Below are positions 17,926 to 27,722 of a stretch of DNA of 36,519 nucleotides, in pieces (position 1 is the first letter of the stretch; each line of letters starts with the position of its first letter). This stretch comes from Actinomycetes bacterium (GTDB lineage: Bacteria > Actinomycetota > Acidimicrobiia > Acidimicrobiales > Bog-793): NCBI GenBank assembly GCA_021798275.1, contig JAJZMK010000147.1:1-36519 (forward strand), given 5' to 3'. Under the pieces are notes generated by a model that was not told the origin of the DNA, searched no databases, and was given only the letters and a program-made list of their open reading frames with translations. A program made the translations under genes and the position numbers.

Positions 17926-19614
17926 TTATTTGGTCAACCCATATACAATAGCATCTACCAGAGCTTCCCACGAAGCCTCGATGATATTGTCGGACACTCC
18001 TATGGTCGACCAGCTACCGTCGGCGTTGGCGCTGTCGATCAACACTCTTGTGACGGCTTTAGTTCCGCGTCCGGTATCGACTACCCTAACCCTATAGTCG
18101 GTCAACGCAATCTCTCCCAATTTCGGAAAATGAGGAAGTAGCGCTTTACGGAGAGCCTTGTCAAGAGCGTTTACCGGGCCGCTTCCTGTAGATGTGGCTG
18201 CAATTTTATGTCCGTTCACCGATAAATTCACGGTTGCTTCGGTTACAAGAGTGCCTTCTTTGAGCCAAGGGTGTGCTTTTACTACACTTTCCTTGTCCCG
18301 GTCTGAATTTAAAGAAGTCACCTCATCTTGATCGTCGGAAACTTTCCAAGAAGTAACAACACTAAAGGAGTCTATATCGAATTTTACATCCTTATTTTTG
18401 GTCGCACTCCGGAGGAGAAGCTCCAAGGAGCCGTCAGCAGCCTCAAAATGGTACCCTTTGTATTCCAATTCCTTCAGTAGAACGAGTATTTTAGAAAGCG
18501 ATGCGTCGTCTATATCCAGAGACAACTCTTTTGCTTTCAGAGCTATTGTTGATTTACCGGACAATTCACTGACGACAACGCGTGAGCTGTTGCCAACTAA
18601 AGAAGGGGTTATATGCTCGTACGCGTCGGGGCGCCTGGCGATAGCCGAGGTGTGTATACCGGCTTTATTGGCAAATACTGCGGTACCGACATAGGGTTTT
18701 TGTGGGTCTATACTGATGTTGACAATCTCGGAAACGTGCCGGGCAACTGATGACAAAAGTTGTATACGCTCCCGCTCAATCGTCTCCACTCCCATCTTGA
18801 GAGTCAAATTCGGGATCGTAGCGCAGAGATCGGCGTTGCCTGCCCTTTCCCCATAACCGTTGATGCAACCCTGCACCTGGGTAGCACCGGCTTTGACGGC
18901 AGCCAGAGAACTGGCGACCGCACATCCCGAGTCATTATGGAAATGAGCCCCGATTACTGCCGAAGTATGCTGCCTGACTTTAGTGACGATTTCTTCGGCT
19001 AAATCCGGTAAAGTACCCCCATTTGTGTCACATAAAACCAGTGCTTCTGCACCACTTTCTTCGGCAGCCTCCAAAACTCTAAACGCAAAACCATCGTTTA
19101 GTAATACACCGTCAAAAAAATGTTCGGCATCCAAAAAAACCTTTAGACCATTTGCCACCAGGAAAGATACCGAGTCTCTCACCATCGCCAGAGCTTCGTC
19201 ATGATCGGTACGCAAAGTCTCCACCACGTGCAGTCCCGAGGCTTTGGCCACTATGCACACGGCGGAAACGTTAGCCTCAATCAGACTCTTTAAGGTTTTA
19301 TCCTCCGAAGCTTTAGTATTTTGTCTTCTGGTAGAACCAAAAGCCACCAAAGTGGCGTTGGCAAGCTTCAATTCCCCGGCCCCATAACGGCGAAAAAACT
19401 CTTCATCTTTGGGATTGGCTCCCGGCCAGCCACCTTCTATATATGCGACTCCCAAATTATCCAATTGTCTGGCTACTTTGAATTTGTCTTCGACAGAGAG
19501 AGAAATACCCTCTTGTTGAGAACCGTCTCTTAGGGTTGTATCGTAGATTTCAACATTGGCCGGTAATACAGCCCTGTCTATTTGAAAGTGAGAATCTTCA
19601 TGTGTATGTGTCAT
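17926..19614 (-). CDS. cimA: (R)-citramalate synthase
   Basis: Condenses pyruvate and acetyl-CoA to citramalate, the first step of threonine-independent isoleucine synthesis. It has 562 residues. The HMGL-like TIM barrel starts at EIYDTTLRDGSQQEGISLS and contains YIEGGWPGANPKDEEFF (GGWPG is diagnostic for CimA-like rather than LeuA) and the metal/catalytic segment GAHFHNDSGCAVASSLAAV, then GYGERAGNADLC. The C-terminal about 130 residues form the LeuA-type allosteric domain (SGPVNALDKALRKALL, RVRVVDTGRGTKAVTRVLI). It follows ilvE on the same strand after a 283-base structured spacer, which suggests separate control. Shine-Dalgarno is weak. Confidence 0.93.
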   Translation of the reverse strand: MTHTHEDSHFQIDRAVLPANVEIYDTTLRDGSQQEGISLSVEDKFKVARQLDNLGVAYIEGGWPGANPKDEEFFRRYGAGELKLANATLVAFGSTRRQNTKASEDKTLKSLIEANVSAVCIVAKASGLHVVETLRTDHDEALAMVRDSVSFLVANGLKVFLDAEHFFDGVLLNDGFAFRVLEAAEESGAEALVLCDTNGGTLPDLAEEIVTKVRQHTSAVIGAHFHNDSGCAVASSLAAVKAGATQVQGCINGYGERAGNADLCATIPNLTLKMGVETIERERIQLLSSVARHVSEIVNISIDPQKPYVGTAVFANKAGIHTSAIARRPDAYEHITPSLVGNSSRVVVSELSGKSTIALKAKELSLDIDDASLSKILVLLKELEYKGYHFEAADGSLELLLRSATKNKDVKFDIDSFSVVTSWKVSDDQDEVTSLNSDRDKESVVKAHPWLKEGTLVTEATVNLSVNGHKIAATSTGSGPVNALDKALRKALLPHFPKLGEIALTDYRVRVVDTGRGTKAVTRVLIDSANADGSWSTIGVSDNIIEASWEALVDAIVYGLTK

Positions 19615-19897
19615 AATTATGATTCCATATTTTCGATAATTTTATAGCAAGCGATTGGTTGAACGCATCGATTAACCTTTGATTCCAATATATACCAAAG
19701 GACTTTGTGGGTATCGCCTAAATTTCCCTTTCCGGCGATGCTATTTAGCAGTCTTCCGAACCACAACCGATTCTGTGCAATTTACTGAAATCTACAAGGA
19801 TCAGATCGCTTTTAAAAGCTCGGCAACCCTTGCCGGAAAGTTCCGGTCCCTAAAATGTAGGTTATAGCAAGCGGTCCCGACTAGAAGGTCTGGCTAT
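19615..19897 (-). promoter_or_regulatory. structured leader/spacer between ilvE and cimA
   Basis: On the transcribed (-) strand the spacer can form four hairpins: CCGGA/TCCGG (19833-19846), GGCAA/TTGCC (19822-19834), palindrome GCTTTTAAAAGC (19808-19819), and ATCGCC/GGCGAT (19713-19739). A 12-base direct repeat, reading CGCTTGCTATAA on -, occurs at 19862-19873 and 19642-19653; each copy ends in a -10-like TATAA. No Leu/Ile/Val-rich leader peptide was found. It does not fit any riboswitch class I can recognise by eye. Confidence 0.45.
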
Positions 19898-20827
19898 CTA
19901 TCTTTTGGCGAGAGTGATCCAATCGCGGTGAGTTTCATAACGACCGCGGCAGCAAGCATCAAATGCCTCCCGCAAGCGCTTTGTGACTTGACCGGGCACA
20001 ACAGAACCTATTTTTCTGTTGTCAAGCTCCCTGATCGGCACCACTTCGGCAGCTGTTCCGGTCAAAAACGCTTCATCAGCCAGGTAGACGTCAGAACGGC
20101 GGATCAGTTCATTACGCACCTCATAACCTAGCTCTTTAGCCAAAGTTATGATGGCATCTGCTGTTATACCGTTCAACGCCCCTACGGCCGATACCGGAGG
20201 GGTAATTAGGACATTGTCTTTGACCAGAAATATATTCTCACCGGTGCCTTCTGAGACATAACCGTCTATGTTTAGTAAAAGCGCTTCGTCATATCCGGCA
20301 CGGAGGGCTTCCACCTTGGCCAGGGAGGAATTGATGTACATCCCTGTTGCTTTGGCTGCTGTCGGCAACGATCTGGGGTCATGGCGAGCCCAGGAGCTCA
20401 CCATCAGAGAAATGCCGGTTTGCATGACGTCATCTCCCAGGTAAGCACCCCAAGGCCACATCGCTATGGCAACATTCGTCTTGCAGGGCAAGGGATTTAA
20501 ACCCATCTCGCCATAACCAAGATAAATGAGAGGACGGATATAGCCCCCTTCTAAGCCGGACTCGACCACTGTCAACACTATGGCGTCTTCCAACTCTTTT
20601 TGGTTGTAGTCACAGTCGATTGAGAGTAGTTTGGCCGAGTTGAGCAACCGTTCTACATGCTCGGACAATCTAAAAATAGCCGGGCCGTCATCGGTAGGAT
20701 ATGCCCTGATACCTTCAAACACGGCTGTTCCGTAATGAAGTGAGTGGGTCAAGACGTGTATGTGCGCCTTATCCCAATCGATCAATTGTCCGTCCATCCA
20801 TATTTTGGCTGTAGGTTGAATAGGCAC
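19898..20827 (-). CDS. ilvE: branched-chain amino-acid aminotransferase
   Basis: PLP-dependent fold-type IV transaminase (309 residues) catalysing the last step of Val, Leu and Ile synthesis. Signatures: HSLHYGTAVFEGIRAYPT at about 28-45, the Arg-rich YIRPLIYLGYGEMGLNP, the PLP-lysine segment AAKATGMYINSSLAK, and the cofactor-phosphate region EGTGENIFLV and FLTGTAAEVVPI. Start ATG at 20827 lies two bases after the leuB stop (20830), so the pair is translationally linked. It is the shared terminal enzyme for both pathways encoded around it. Confidence 0.95.
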   Translation of the reverse strand: MPIQPTAKIWMDGQLIDWDKAHIHVLTHSLHYGTAVFEGIRAYPTDDGPAIFRLSEHVERLLNSAKLLSIDCDYNQKELEDAIVLTVVESGLEGGYIRPLIYLGYGEMGLNPLPCKTNVAIAMWPWGAYLGDDVMQTGISLMVSSWARHDPRSLPTAAKATGMYINSSLAKVEALRAGYDEALLLNIDGYVSEGTGENIFLVKDNVLITPPVSAVGALNGITADAIITLAKELGYEVRNELIRRSDVYLADEAFLTGTAAEVVPIRELDNRKIGSVVPGQVTKRLREAFDACCRGRYETHRDWITLAKR

Positions 20828-20829
20828 TT

Positions 20830-21855
20830 TTATAACCTTTCCGCAACGGCATCACCTATAGCAGTAGTTGACAACTGCTTAGTTAACTCCACCAATTCAT
20901 CAGACACCGAAAGAACTGCCTTTTGCACTCTTTCGGCAGCTTCCAACTCACCTAAGTGTCTTAACATCATAGCAGCTGAGCTAATTGCCCCCAGCGGATT
21001 GGCTGTATTTGTCCCGGCTATGTCATGGGCTGCTCCGTGAACCGGCTCAAATAATGAGGGTCCCGTCTTGGCCGGATTGAGATTGGCTGAGGCTGCCAAA
21101 CCTATGCCGCCGTAAACGGCACCGGCCAAATCGGTGATAATGTCACCGAACAGGTTGTCCGTCACCACCACGTCGAAGCGTCCCGGGTCATTGACCAGAT
21201 AAATGGTAGCTGCGTCCACGTGGGAATATGCCGTCTCGACATCTGGGAATTCCGACGCCGTTGCCTCAAATACGCGCTGCCATAGGGAGCCGGCATAAAC
21301 CAGTACATTTGTCTTGTGTACCAGGGTTAAATGCTTTCTCGGTGTTTCATTGGCCAGCTCGAAAGCAAACCTGATGCACCTTTGCACGCCGTGGTATGTA
21401 TTAACAGAGCCCTGAGTAGCCACTTCAAAATTCGTGCCGGCCCGCAATTGTCCCCCCTCACCGGCATACGGACCTTCTGTATTTTCTCTCACCACATACA
21501 GTTGGTGTCCGGCCGCCAGAGAAGATTTCGTAGCCGAAAAAGGACGGAGGTTTATATAAAGATCCAAGGCAAAGCGAAGTCTAAGTAGCAATCCTCTTTC
21601 CAAAATACCTGGTGGCACTTCCTTGGAGCCTATGGCTGGACCTATGGCCCCAAGTAAAATGGCGTCAAAGCCGCGCAGAGACTCCAGGGTTTTTGTCTCT
21701 AGGACTTCTCCCGTTTCCACGTAATGCTTGGCTCCAAGAGAAAACGACGACGTATCCAATTCAATTCCCGCCGCTTTTACAACCTTGAGTGCTTCTTCCG
21801 TAACTTCCGGTCCTATCCCGTCTCCGCCGATAACGGCCACTTTATATTTTGTCAT
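20830..21855 (-). CDS. leuB: 3-isopropylmalate dehydrogenase
   Basis: NAD-dependent oxidative decarboxylation of 3-isopropylmalate in leucine synthesis; LeuB also serves the citramalate route by acting on methylmalate. It has 341 residues with the beta-decarboxylating dehydrogenase fold: VIGGDGIGPEV at the N-terminus, LLLRLRFALDLYINLRP with substrate Arg residues, VVRENTEGPYAGEGG, and the metal-binding DNLFGDIITDLAGAV. Adenine/NAD segment GSAHDIAGTNTANP-like (here HGAAHDIAGTNTANP) is present. An AGAGGA Shine-Dalgarno precedes the ATG. It heads the leuB-ilvE-cimA unit and is preceded by a leader ORF with hairpin. Confidence 0.95.
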   Translation of the reverse strand: MTKYKVAVIGGDGIGPEVTEEALKVVKAAGIELDTSSFSLGAKHYVETGEVLETKTLESLRGFDAILLGAIGPAIGSKEVPPGILERGLLLRLRFALDLYINLRPFSATKSSLAAGHQLYVVRENTEGPYAGEGGQLRAGTNFEVATQGSVNTYHGVQRCIRFAFELANETPRKHLTLVHKTNVLVYAGSLWQRVFEATASEFPDVETAYSHVDAATIYLVNDPGRFDVVVTDNLFGDIITDLAGAVYGGIGLAASANLNPAKTGPSLFEPVHGAAHDIAGTNTANPLGAISSAAMMLRHLGELEAAERVQKAVLSVSDELVELTKQLSTTAIGDAVAERL

Positions 21856-22182
21856 CAGGTCCTCTTTCTGCTCTTTTATATACTAATATTTACCACCGGC
21901 GCTTTTTAGAGATTGAAGGTTTATTTCTGAAAAACCACTTTGGTCTCACCAAAACGACTTATAAAAATATTCGCGGACCGAGTAAATGATGTTTTTTTCT
22001 CTCATAAACAATCCTCCGTGGAATTTTCGAGCTCACTGGTTATGACTAACTTTATATATCACTTAGGTGGAAGATTTTATATCTGGATAAATCTCGAACT
22101 TTCTCTGCGATAGCAGCAATGTTTCTGTGAAATTGCCGCTCGCGCTCTTTTATTTTTAAGTTTTTTATGCGAAAATGTATAT
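21856..22182. other. divergent control region of leuB and the DUF1707 gene
   Basis: About 330 bases. On - it contains the leuB leader ORF and hairpin, described separately. On + its last 60 bases are AT-rich and precede the DUF1707 start without a Shine-Dalgarno sequence. No paired -35/-10 with convincing spacing was found for either gene. Confidence 0.4.
21946..22005 (-). CDS. leader peptide ORF upstream of leuB
   Basis: A 19-codon ORF encoding MREKNIIYSVREYFYKSFW. It has a near-ideal ribosome site, GGAGG at 22013-22017 with seven bases to the ATG, better than most genes in the window. Its last codons and TGA stop lie inside a hairpin (TTTGGT, GAG, ACCAAA at about 21941-21955) that is followed by GTGGTTTTTC. 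The arrangement resembles a leader-peptide control element. The peptide has Ile-Ile and Val but no Leu; it is instead rich in Tyr, Phe and Trp, so the signal it would sense is unclear. It ends 90 bases before leuB. Real translation is likely; the regulatory role is inference. Confidence 0.55.
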   Translation of the reverse strand: MREKNIIYSVREYFYKSFW

Positions 22183-22614
22183 ATGGATTTCCTCACTGAA
22201 GAACAGCGCCACATCAGAGCTTCCGATCAGGAGCGCGAGGAAGTAATAGAACATCTGAAAGCTTGCGCCAACGAAGGCAGACTGAATTTAGAAGAACTCA
22301 GCGACAGAGTGCAAACCGCTATAGCGTCGAAGACTCTCGGCGAACTGCAAGACATTTGTGCCGACCTACCCGATGACCCGGTCGCTTCCTTACTGCAAAT
22401 TCGCCAAGATCACCAGGAAAGCATCAACCTGGAAGAGTGGCACAACAACAGGATAGCGGAAAGACATAGAACCAGGTCAACGGTTTTGTTTGCCATACTG
22501 GCCTACATGTTGATGGCCCCCATGGCCGTGGCAACCATGAGGTCTGGCAGCTTTGGGATAGTACTTCTCGTAGCCGTATGCTTTATAATCATCTATATCA
22601 AGAAATTCAGATAA
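22183..22614 (+). CDS. DUF1707 SHOCT-like membrane protein
   Basis: A 143-residue protein. Residues about 10-65 are the DUF1707 domain (IRASDQEREEVIEHLKACAN, EGRLNLEELSDRVQTAIASK, TLGELQDICADLP), a short helical module very common in actinobacteria. The C-terminal part has two hydrophobic segments (about 100-118 and 122-138), so the domain is cytosolic and membrane-tethered. Function of the family is unknown; it is often linked to envelope or signalling proteins. No Shine-Dalgarno sequence is seen before the ATG at 22183. It is divergent from leuB and followed by a hairpin terminator. Confidence 0.82.
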   Translation: MDFLTEEQRHIRASDQEREEVIEHLKACANEGRLNLEELSDRVQTAIASKTLGELQDICADLPDDPVASLLQIRQDHQESINLEEWHNNRIAERHRTRSTVLFAILAYMLMAPMAVATMRSGSFGIVLLVAVCFIIIYIKKFR

Positions 22615-22639
22615 AAAGCCACAAAACAAAACTTATGGG

Positions 22640-22678
22640 TTTCAAAAAGACCCACTTAGAGTACAGCTCTTTTTGAAA
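22640..22678. terminator. hairpin after the DUF1707 gene
   Basis: An 11-bp perfect stem (TTTCAAAAAGA with TCTTTTTGAAA) around a 17-base loop, 26 bases past the stop codon. A-rich and T-rich arms make it terminator-like on both strands. Confidence 0.6.
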
Positions 22679-22866
22679 TTTGCTGCCTGTGGTTATTGTC
22701 CGGGCTGTATAATCTCTTTTCCCAACAGCGTAATGAGGGCATTCGATAAATAGCTTGCCCGGAGATTTTTAATATCATAAAATACACGGATGACAAGTCG
22801 GTAGATCACAGAACCGCCATCTAAAAAACGAATATACTTACGGAAGCCAAGAGGAAGAAAAATAAA

Positions 22867-23334
22867 ATGACTCCCACACAATTGACACAAGAAACACTCG
22901 ACAGGCTTCTGGCCGAGTTGGAGGACTTGACTACAAGAGGCCGTATCGAAATTGCCAAGCAGATTGAGGCAGCCAGGGCTCTCGGTGACTTATCAGAAAA
23001 TGGGGACTACCACGCAGCCAAAGATGCCCAAGGAAAGATGGAGGCCCGTATCAGGCAATTACAAGCCATGCTGGACGGGGCCGAAGTTGTCGAAAAGGCT
23101 ACCAAAAAGCCTTCTCTTGTTGCCATCGGCACGGTGGTTAAAATCCGCTACGAAGACGATGACGAGACGGAAAGCTATTTTGTCGGCTCCATAGAGGAAC
23201 GGAGGGAAGGGCTGACCGTTCTGTCGCCGAACTCTCCACTCGGGCAAGTTCTTTTGAACAAATCAGTGGGCGAAAGCGTATCCTACCTGGCTCCAAACGG
23301 CGAGATAAAAGTAACAGTCTTAGATATCGAATAA
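22867..23334 (+). CDS. greA: transcription elongation factor GreA
   Basis: Binds the RNA polymerase secondary channel and stimulates cleavage of backtracked transcripts. It has 155 residues, the usual length. The N-terminal coiled coil carries the tip motif ARALGDLSENGDYHAAKDAQ, with acidic residues needed for cleavage, followed by MEARIRQLQAML. The C-terminal globular domain has VAIGTVVKIRYED and ends SPLGQVLLNKSVGESVSY. A GAGGAAG Shine-Dalgarno-like stretch precedes the ATG. It is followed 196 bases later by leuC on the same strand. Confidence 0.95.
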   Translation: MTPTQLTQETLDRLLAELEDLTTRGRIEIAKQIEAARALGDLSENGDYHAAKDAQGKMEARIRQLQAMLDGAEVVEKATKKPSLVAIGTVVKIRYEDDDETESYFVGSIEERREGLTVLSPNSPLGQVLLNKSVGESVSYLAPNGEIKVTVLDIE

Positions 23335-23433
23335 GGCAGCAGGAGGCTTTTCGGGCATGCTTTCGACATGGATTTACACCCGGGAAAGTAATCAGCGACC
23401 GACTCGGTGATTTGCATACCGTAGCCCGAGCAG

Positions 23434-23472
23434 GCAGATAACCGTATATAATGGCTTTACGGCAAAATCTGC
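23434..23472. repeat. nested inverted repeat around a TATAAT upstream of leuC
   Basis: GCAGAT (23434-23439) pairs with ATCTGC (23467-23472), and inside it CCGTA (23442-23446) pairs with TACGG (23458-23462). The 11-base centre TATAATGGCTT contains a perfect -10-like TATAAT. It lies about 60 bases before leuC. It may be an operator spanning the leuC promoter or an RNA structure; no clear -35 was found. Confidence 0.5.
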
Positions 23473-23530
23473 GGTAGGAAATATTCTGCTATTTTAGATA
23501 CAATCGAACAAATTCTATAGCGAGGCGGTA

Positions 23531-24934
23531 ATGGGAAAGACTCTTTCGGAAAAAATTTGGGACTCACACGTAATCGTCCCCGCCGAAGAACCGGGCGGCA
23601 ACGAATTACTCTTCATCGACATGCACCTGATTCATGAAGTCACCTCGCCGCAAGCTTTTTCCGGCTTGCGTGCCAATTCCAGAAAAGTTCACAGACCGGA
23701 CCTGACGATAGCCACGGCTGATCACAACGTTCCGACCACCGACACCGACAAACCGGTCAAGGATCCGATCTCCAGACAACAACTGGAAACGTTGGCCGCC
23801 AACTGTAAAGAATTTGGCATCCGCTATTTTCCGATGCGCGATGTCAACCAGGGTATAGTCCACGTTATAGGCCCGGAACAGGGACTTACACAACCGGGAA
23901 TGGTTATTGTCTGCGGAGATAGTCACACTTCCACACACGGCGCCTTGGGAGCTCTGGCTTTTGGGATAGGCACCTCGGAAGTTGAGCACGTATTGGCCAC
24001 ACAGACCCTGCCACAAAAGCGTCCTAAGACCATGGCCGTAGAAGTAAACGGAACTCTGCCCGACGCCATCACGGCAAAGGACGTCGTACTGGCTATAGTC
24101 GGACATTTGGGTACTGGCGGAGGCATAGGTCACGTCATCGAATACCGCGGTGATGCGATCTCGTCTTTGTCCATGGAAGGCAGACTGACCGTGTGTAATA
24201 TGTCCATAGAAGCAGGGGCAAGAGCCGGCATGATCGCTCCGGACGACACCACTTTTTCCTATCTGGAAGGCCGACCCCATGTCGCCAAAGGAGCCTTATT
24301 TGACGAAGCAGTGGCCTACTGGCGTCAATTGCGCACCGACGAGGACGCCCGATTTGACAAGACCATAACCATAGATGCGGCTTTGATTAAGCCCGGCGTT
24401 ACCTGGGGAACAAACCCCGGACAGGTGACCACGGTGGATGGTTACGTTCCGTCACCGGACGATATGGAAAGTGTCCAAGATAAAGAAGCCGCTTTGCGGG
24501 CGCTTGAGTATATGGATCTCAAGCCGGGCATGGCCATCAAAGACATCAAAGTCGACACCGTCTTTATAGGCTCCTGCACCAACGGCCGGATAGAGGATCT
24601 TCGTCTGGCCGCTAACATCCTGGAAGGCAAACACGTCGCCAAAGGCATGAGGGCTTTGGTGGTCCCGGGCTCCATGAGAGTAAAAGCTCAGGCGGAAAAA
24701 GAAGGTCTCGACAAGATATTTGCCTCGGCCGGAGCTGAATGGCGGGAAGCCGGTTGCTCGATGTGTCTCGGGATGAATCCCGACATTTTGTCACCGGGAG
24801 AGCGTTGCGCCTCCACCTCAAACCGCAATTTCGAAGGGCGTCAGGGAAGGGGTGGAAGAACCCACTTGGTATCGCCCGCCGTTGCCGCCGCTACGGCAAT
24901 AGCCGGCCATTTTGAAGACCCGACCAATATCTAA
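23531..24934 (+). CDS. leuC: 3-isopropylmalate dehydratase large subunit
   Basis: Large, [4Fe-4S]-binding subunit of isopropylmalate isomerase (aconitase family), 467 residues. Cluster ligands are visible: Cys in [10 protein letters not shown] and the pair in [10 protein letters not shown]. Other signatures are [41 protein letters not shown] and [11 protein letters not shown]. With LeuD it isomerises 2- to 3-isopropylmalate and, in the citramalate route, citramalate to methylmalate. Start ATG with GAGGCGG upstream. Unusually it is not followed by leuD: the two genes converge on one terminator. Confidence 0.96.
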   Translation: MGKTLSEKIWDSHVIVPAEEPGGNELLFIDMHLIHEVTSPQAFSGLRANSRKVHRPDLTIATADHNVPTTDTDKPVKDPISRQQLETLAANCKEFGIRYFPMRDVNQGIVHVIGPEQGLTQPGMVIVCGDSHTSTHGALGALAFGIGTSEVEHVLATQTLPQKRPKTMAVEVNGTLPDAITAKDVVLAIVGHLGTGGGIGHVIEYRGDAISSLSMEGRLTVCNMSIEAGARAGMIAPDDTTFSYLEGRPHVAKGALFDEAVAYWRQLRTDEDARFDKTITIDAALIKPGVTWGTNPGQVTTVDGYVPSPDDMESVQDKEAALRALEYMDLKPGMAIKDIKVDTVFIGSCTNGRIEDLRLAANILEGKHVAKGMRALVVPGSMRVKAQAEKEGLDKIFASAGAEWREAGCSMCLGMNPDILSPGERCASTSNRNFEGRQGRGGRTHLVSPAVAAATAIAGHFEDPTNI

Positions 24935-24980
24935 ACTAAAATACCCTGGCCACATTGGTATGGGCCAGGGTATTTTAGTT
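24934..24980. terminator. bidirectional terminator shared by leuC and leuD
   Basis: An 18-bp perfect stem (arms 24934-24951 and 24963-24980) with an 11-base loop ACATTGGTATG, lying between the leuC stop and the leuD stop. The outer arm ends are AT-rich (AACTAAAATA with TATTTTAGTT), so each strand presents a GC-rich stem followed by T-rich sequence. Confidence 0.85.
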
Positions 24981-25002
24981 GCTTTGAATCAAAACTTGGC
25001 TA

Positions 25003-25599
25003 TCAGATAGCCGCGCTTGGCAACCATTTAGGTCTTGTCTTCTCAAATTCTTCTATCGTATCCCTATATTTGAGAGTAGAGCCTATGTCATCCAAGCCGA
25101 GCAGAAGTCTTCGTTGCGCCGCGTCGTCAAGTGCAAAAGGCGCTTCGTAACCGAGACTCGGGATTTCCACCAAACGGCGCCCGATGTCTATGGTGATCTC
25201 CGTTTTCGGATCGGCCAGTATGGTTTGGAACAAAAACGCCGACACTTCTTCTGAGACCTCTACCGGGACAAGACCGGATCTGGTCGAGTTGTTCTTCAAA
25301 ATATCGGCTATCTTGGAGCTGATCACGGCTTTGAACCCGTAATCGACCAATGCCCACACGGCATGCTCTCTGGACGATCCGGTTCCGAAATTCCTACCGG
25401 CCAGAAGAATGTCGGCTCCTTGAAATTCAGCTTTGTTCAATATAAAATTGGGGTCATCGCGCCATTCGGAGAACAAGCCGACTCCAAAACCGGTTCTCTC
25501 TATCCTTTTCAGCCACTCACTTGGTATGATCTGATCAGTGTCGACGTCGGACCTTTCAAGCGGTACGGCTCTTCCGGTTACAAAAGCTACAGGCTCCAT
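25003..25599 (-). CDS. leuD: 3-isopropylmalate dehydratase small subunit
   Basis: Swivelling small subunit of isopropylmalate isomerase, 198 residues. Motifs: GRAVPLERSDVDTDQIIPSEWL near the N-terminus, LAGRNFGTGSSREHAVWALVD for substrate binding, FKAVISSKIADILKNNSTRSGLVPV. The ATG at 25599 is preferred to the frame start at 25629 because family homology begins there and AGG lies seven bases upstream. It follows leuA on the same strand by about 57 bases, so leuA-leuD is an operon under the leuA attenuator. Confidence 0.95.
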   Translation of the reverse strand: MEPVAFVTGRAVPLERSDVDTDQIIPSEWLKRIERTGFGVGLFSEWRDDPNFILNKAEFQGADILLAGRNFGTGSSREHAVWALVDYGFKAVISSKIADILKNNSTRSGLVPVEVSEEVSAFLFQTILADPKTEITIDIGRRLVEIPSLGYEAPFALDDAAQRRLLLGLDDIGSTLKYRDTIEEFEKTRPKWLPSAAI

Positions 25600-25656
25600 A
25601 TTTTTACCTATCCTTCTCTTAGTGATCATAAAAAAAATTAAACAATTGTTTATCGT

Positions 25657-27555
<1,899 letters not shown>

Positions 27556-27585
27556 AAAAAACCTCCCGGCGAAAGCACAGGAGGT
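27556..27585 (-). terminator. attenuator terminator of leuA
   Basis: On - the stem is ACCTCCTG (27585-27578) with CGGGAGGT (27568-27561), 8 bp with one T-G pair, loop TGCTTTCGC, followed by six T residues (27561-27556). It sits between the Leu-rich leader peptide and leuA, with no gene ending here except the leader peptide. Confidence 0.88.
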
Positions 27586-27586
27586 C

Positions 27587-27607
27587 GCGGCAGGATCCTA
27601 TTGCCGC
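27587..27607 (-). promoter_or_regulatory. leu leader hairpin 1:2 / antiterminator region
   Basis: GCGGCA (27607-27602) pairs with TGCCGC (27592-27587). The first arm starts on the last base of the leader stop codon, so a ribosome at the stop would block it. The loop segment ATAGGA (27601-27596) can instead pair with TCCTGT (27582-27577), which would open the terminator stem. The two alternatives fit a leucine attenuator, but the switching is inferred. Confidence 0.7.
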
Positions 27608-27645
27608 TATAAAAGTAGTAGGATTTCGATCAAGTTTATGCCCAT
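27607..27645 (-). CDS. leuL: leu operon leader peptide
   Basis: A 12-codon ORF encoding MGINLIEILLLL, with four consecutive Leu codons (CTA CTA CTT TTA) directly before TAG; five of 12 residues are Leu and three are Ile. It lies between a promoter and a terminator upstream of leuA, as in classical leucine attenuators. No Shine-Dalgarno sequence precedes it. The -10 AATAAT at 27652-27657 is six bases from the ATG, so the transcript may be leaderless, with translation starting at the first base. Leucine starvation would stall ribosomes on the Leu run. Use of rare-type Leu codons CTA and TTA would sharpen the response (inference). Confidence 0.88.
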   Translation of the reverse strand: MGINLIEILLLL

Positions 27646-27651
27646 TACTCT

Positions 27652-27680
27652 ATTATTATAACCACTTGAGTATATGTCAA
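27652..27680 (-). promoter_or_regulatory. promoter of the leuA-leuD operon
   Basis: On - a perfect -35 TTGACA (27680-27675), a 17-base spacer and -10 AATAAT (27657-27652). An overlapping TATAAT (27660-27655) would have only 14 bases of spacing. Transcription is expected to start at or next to the leader-peptide ATG at 27645. Confidence 0.72.
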
Positions 27681-27722
27681 GACACCATTTCCATGAATTA
27701 AATTATTGTGTGAGCTGTAACC

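Noticed and set aside
23451-23477. 8-codon ORF MALRQNLR upstream of leuC as a leader peptide
   Set aside because: Its ATG overlaps the TATAAT, it has only two Leu codons, and no terminator follows.
23606-24280. 224-codon - strand frame opposite leuC
   Set aside because: Shadow of the leuC codon pattern; leuC is unambiguous from its iron-sulfur motifs.
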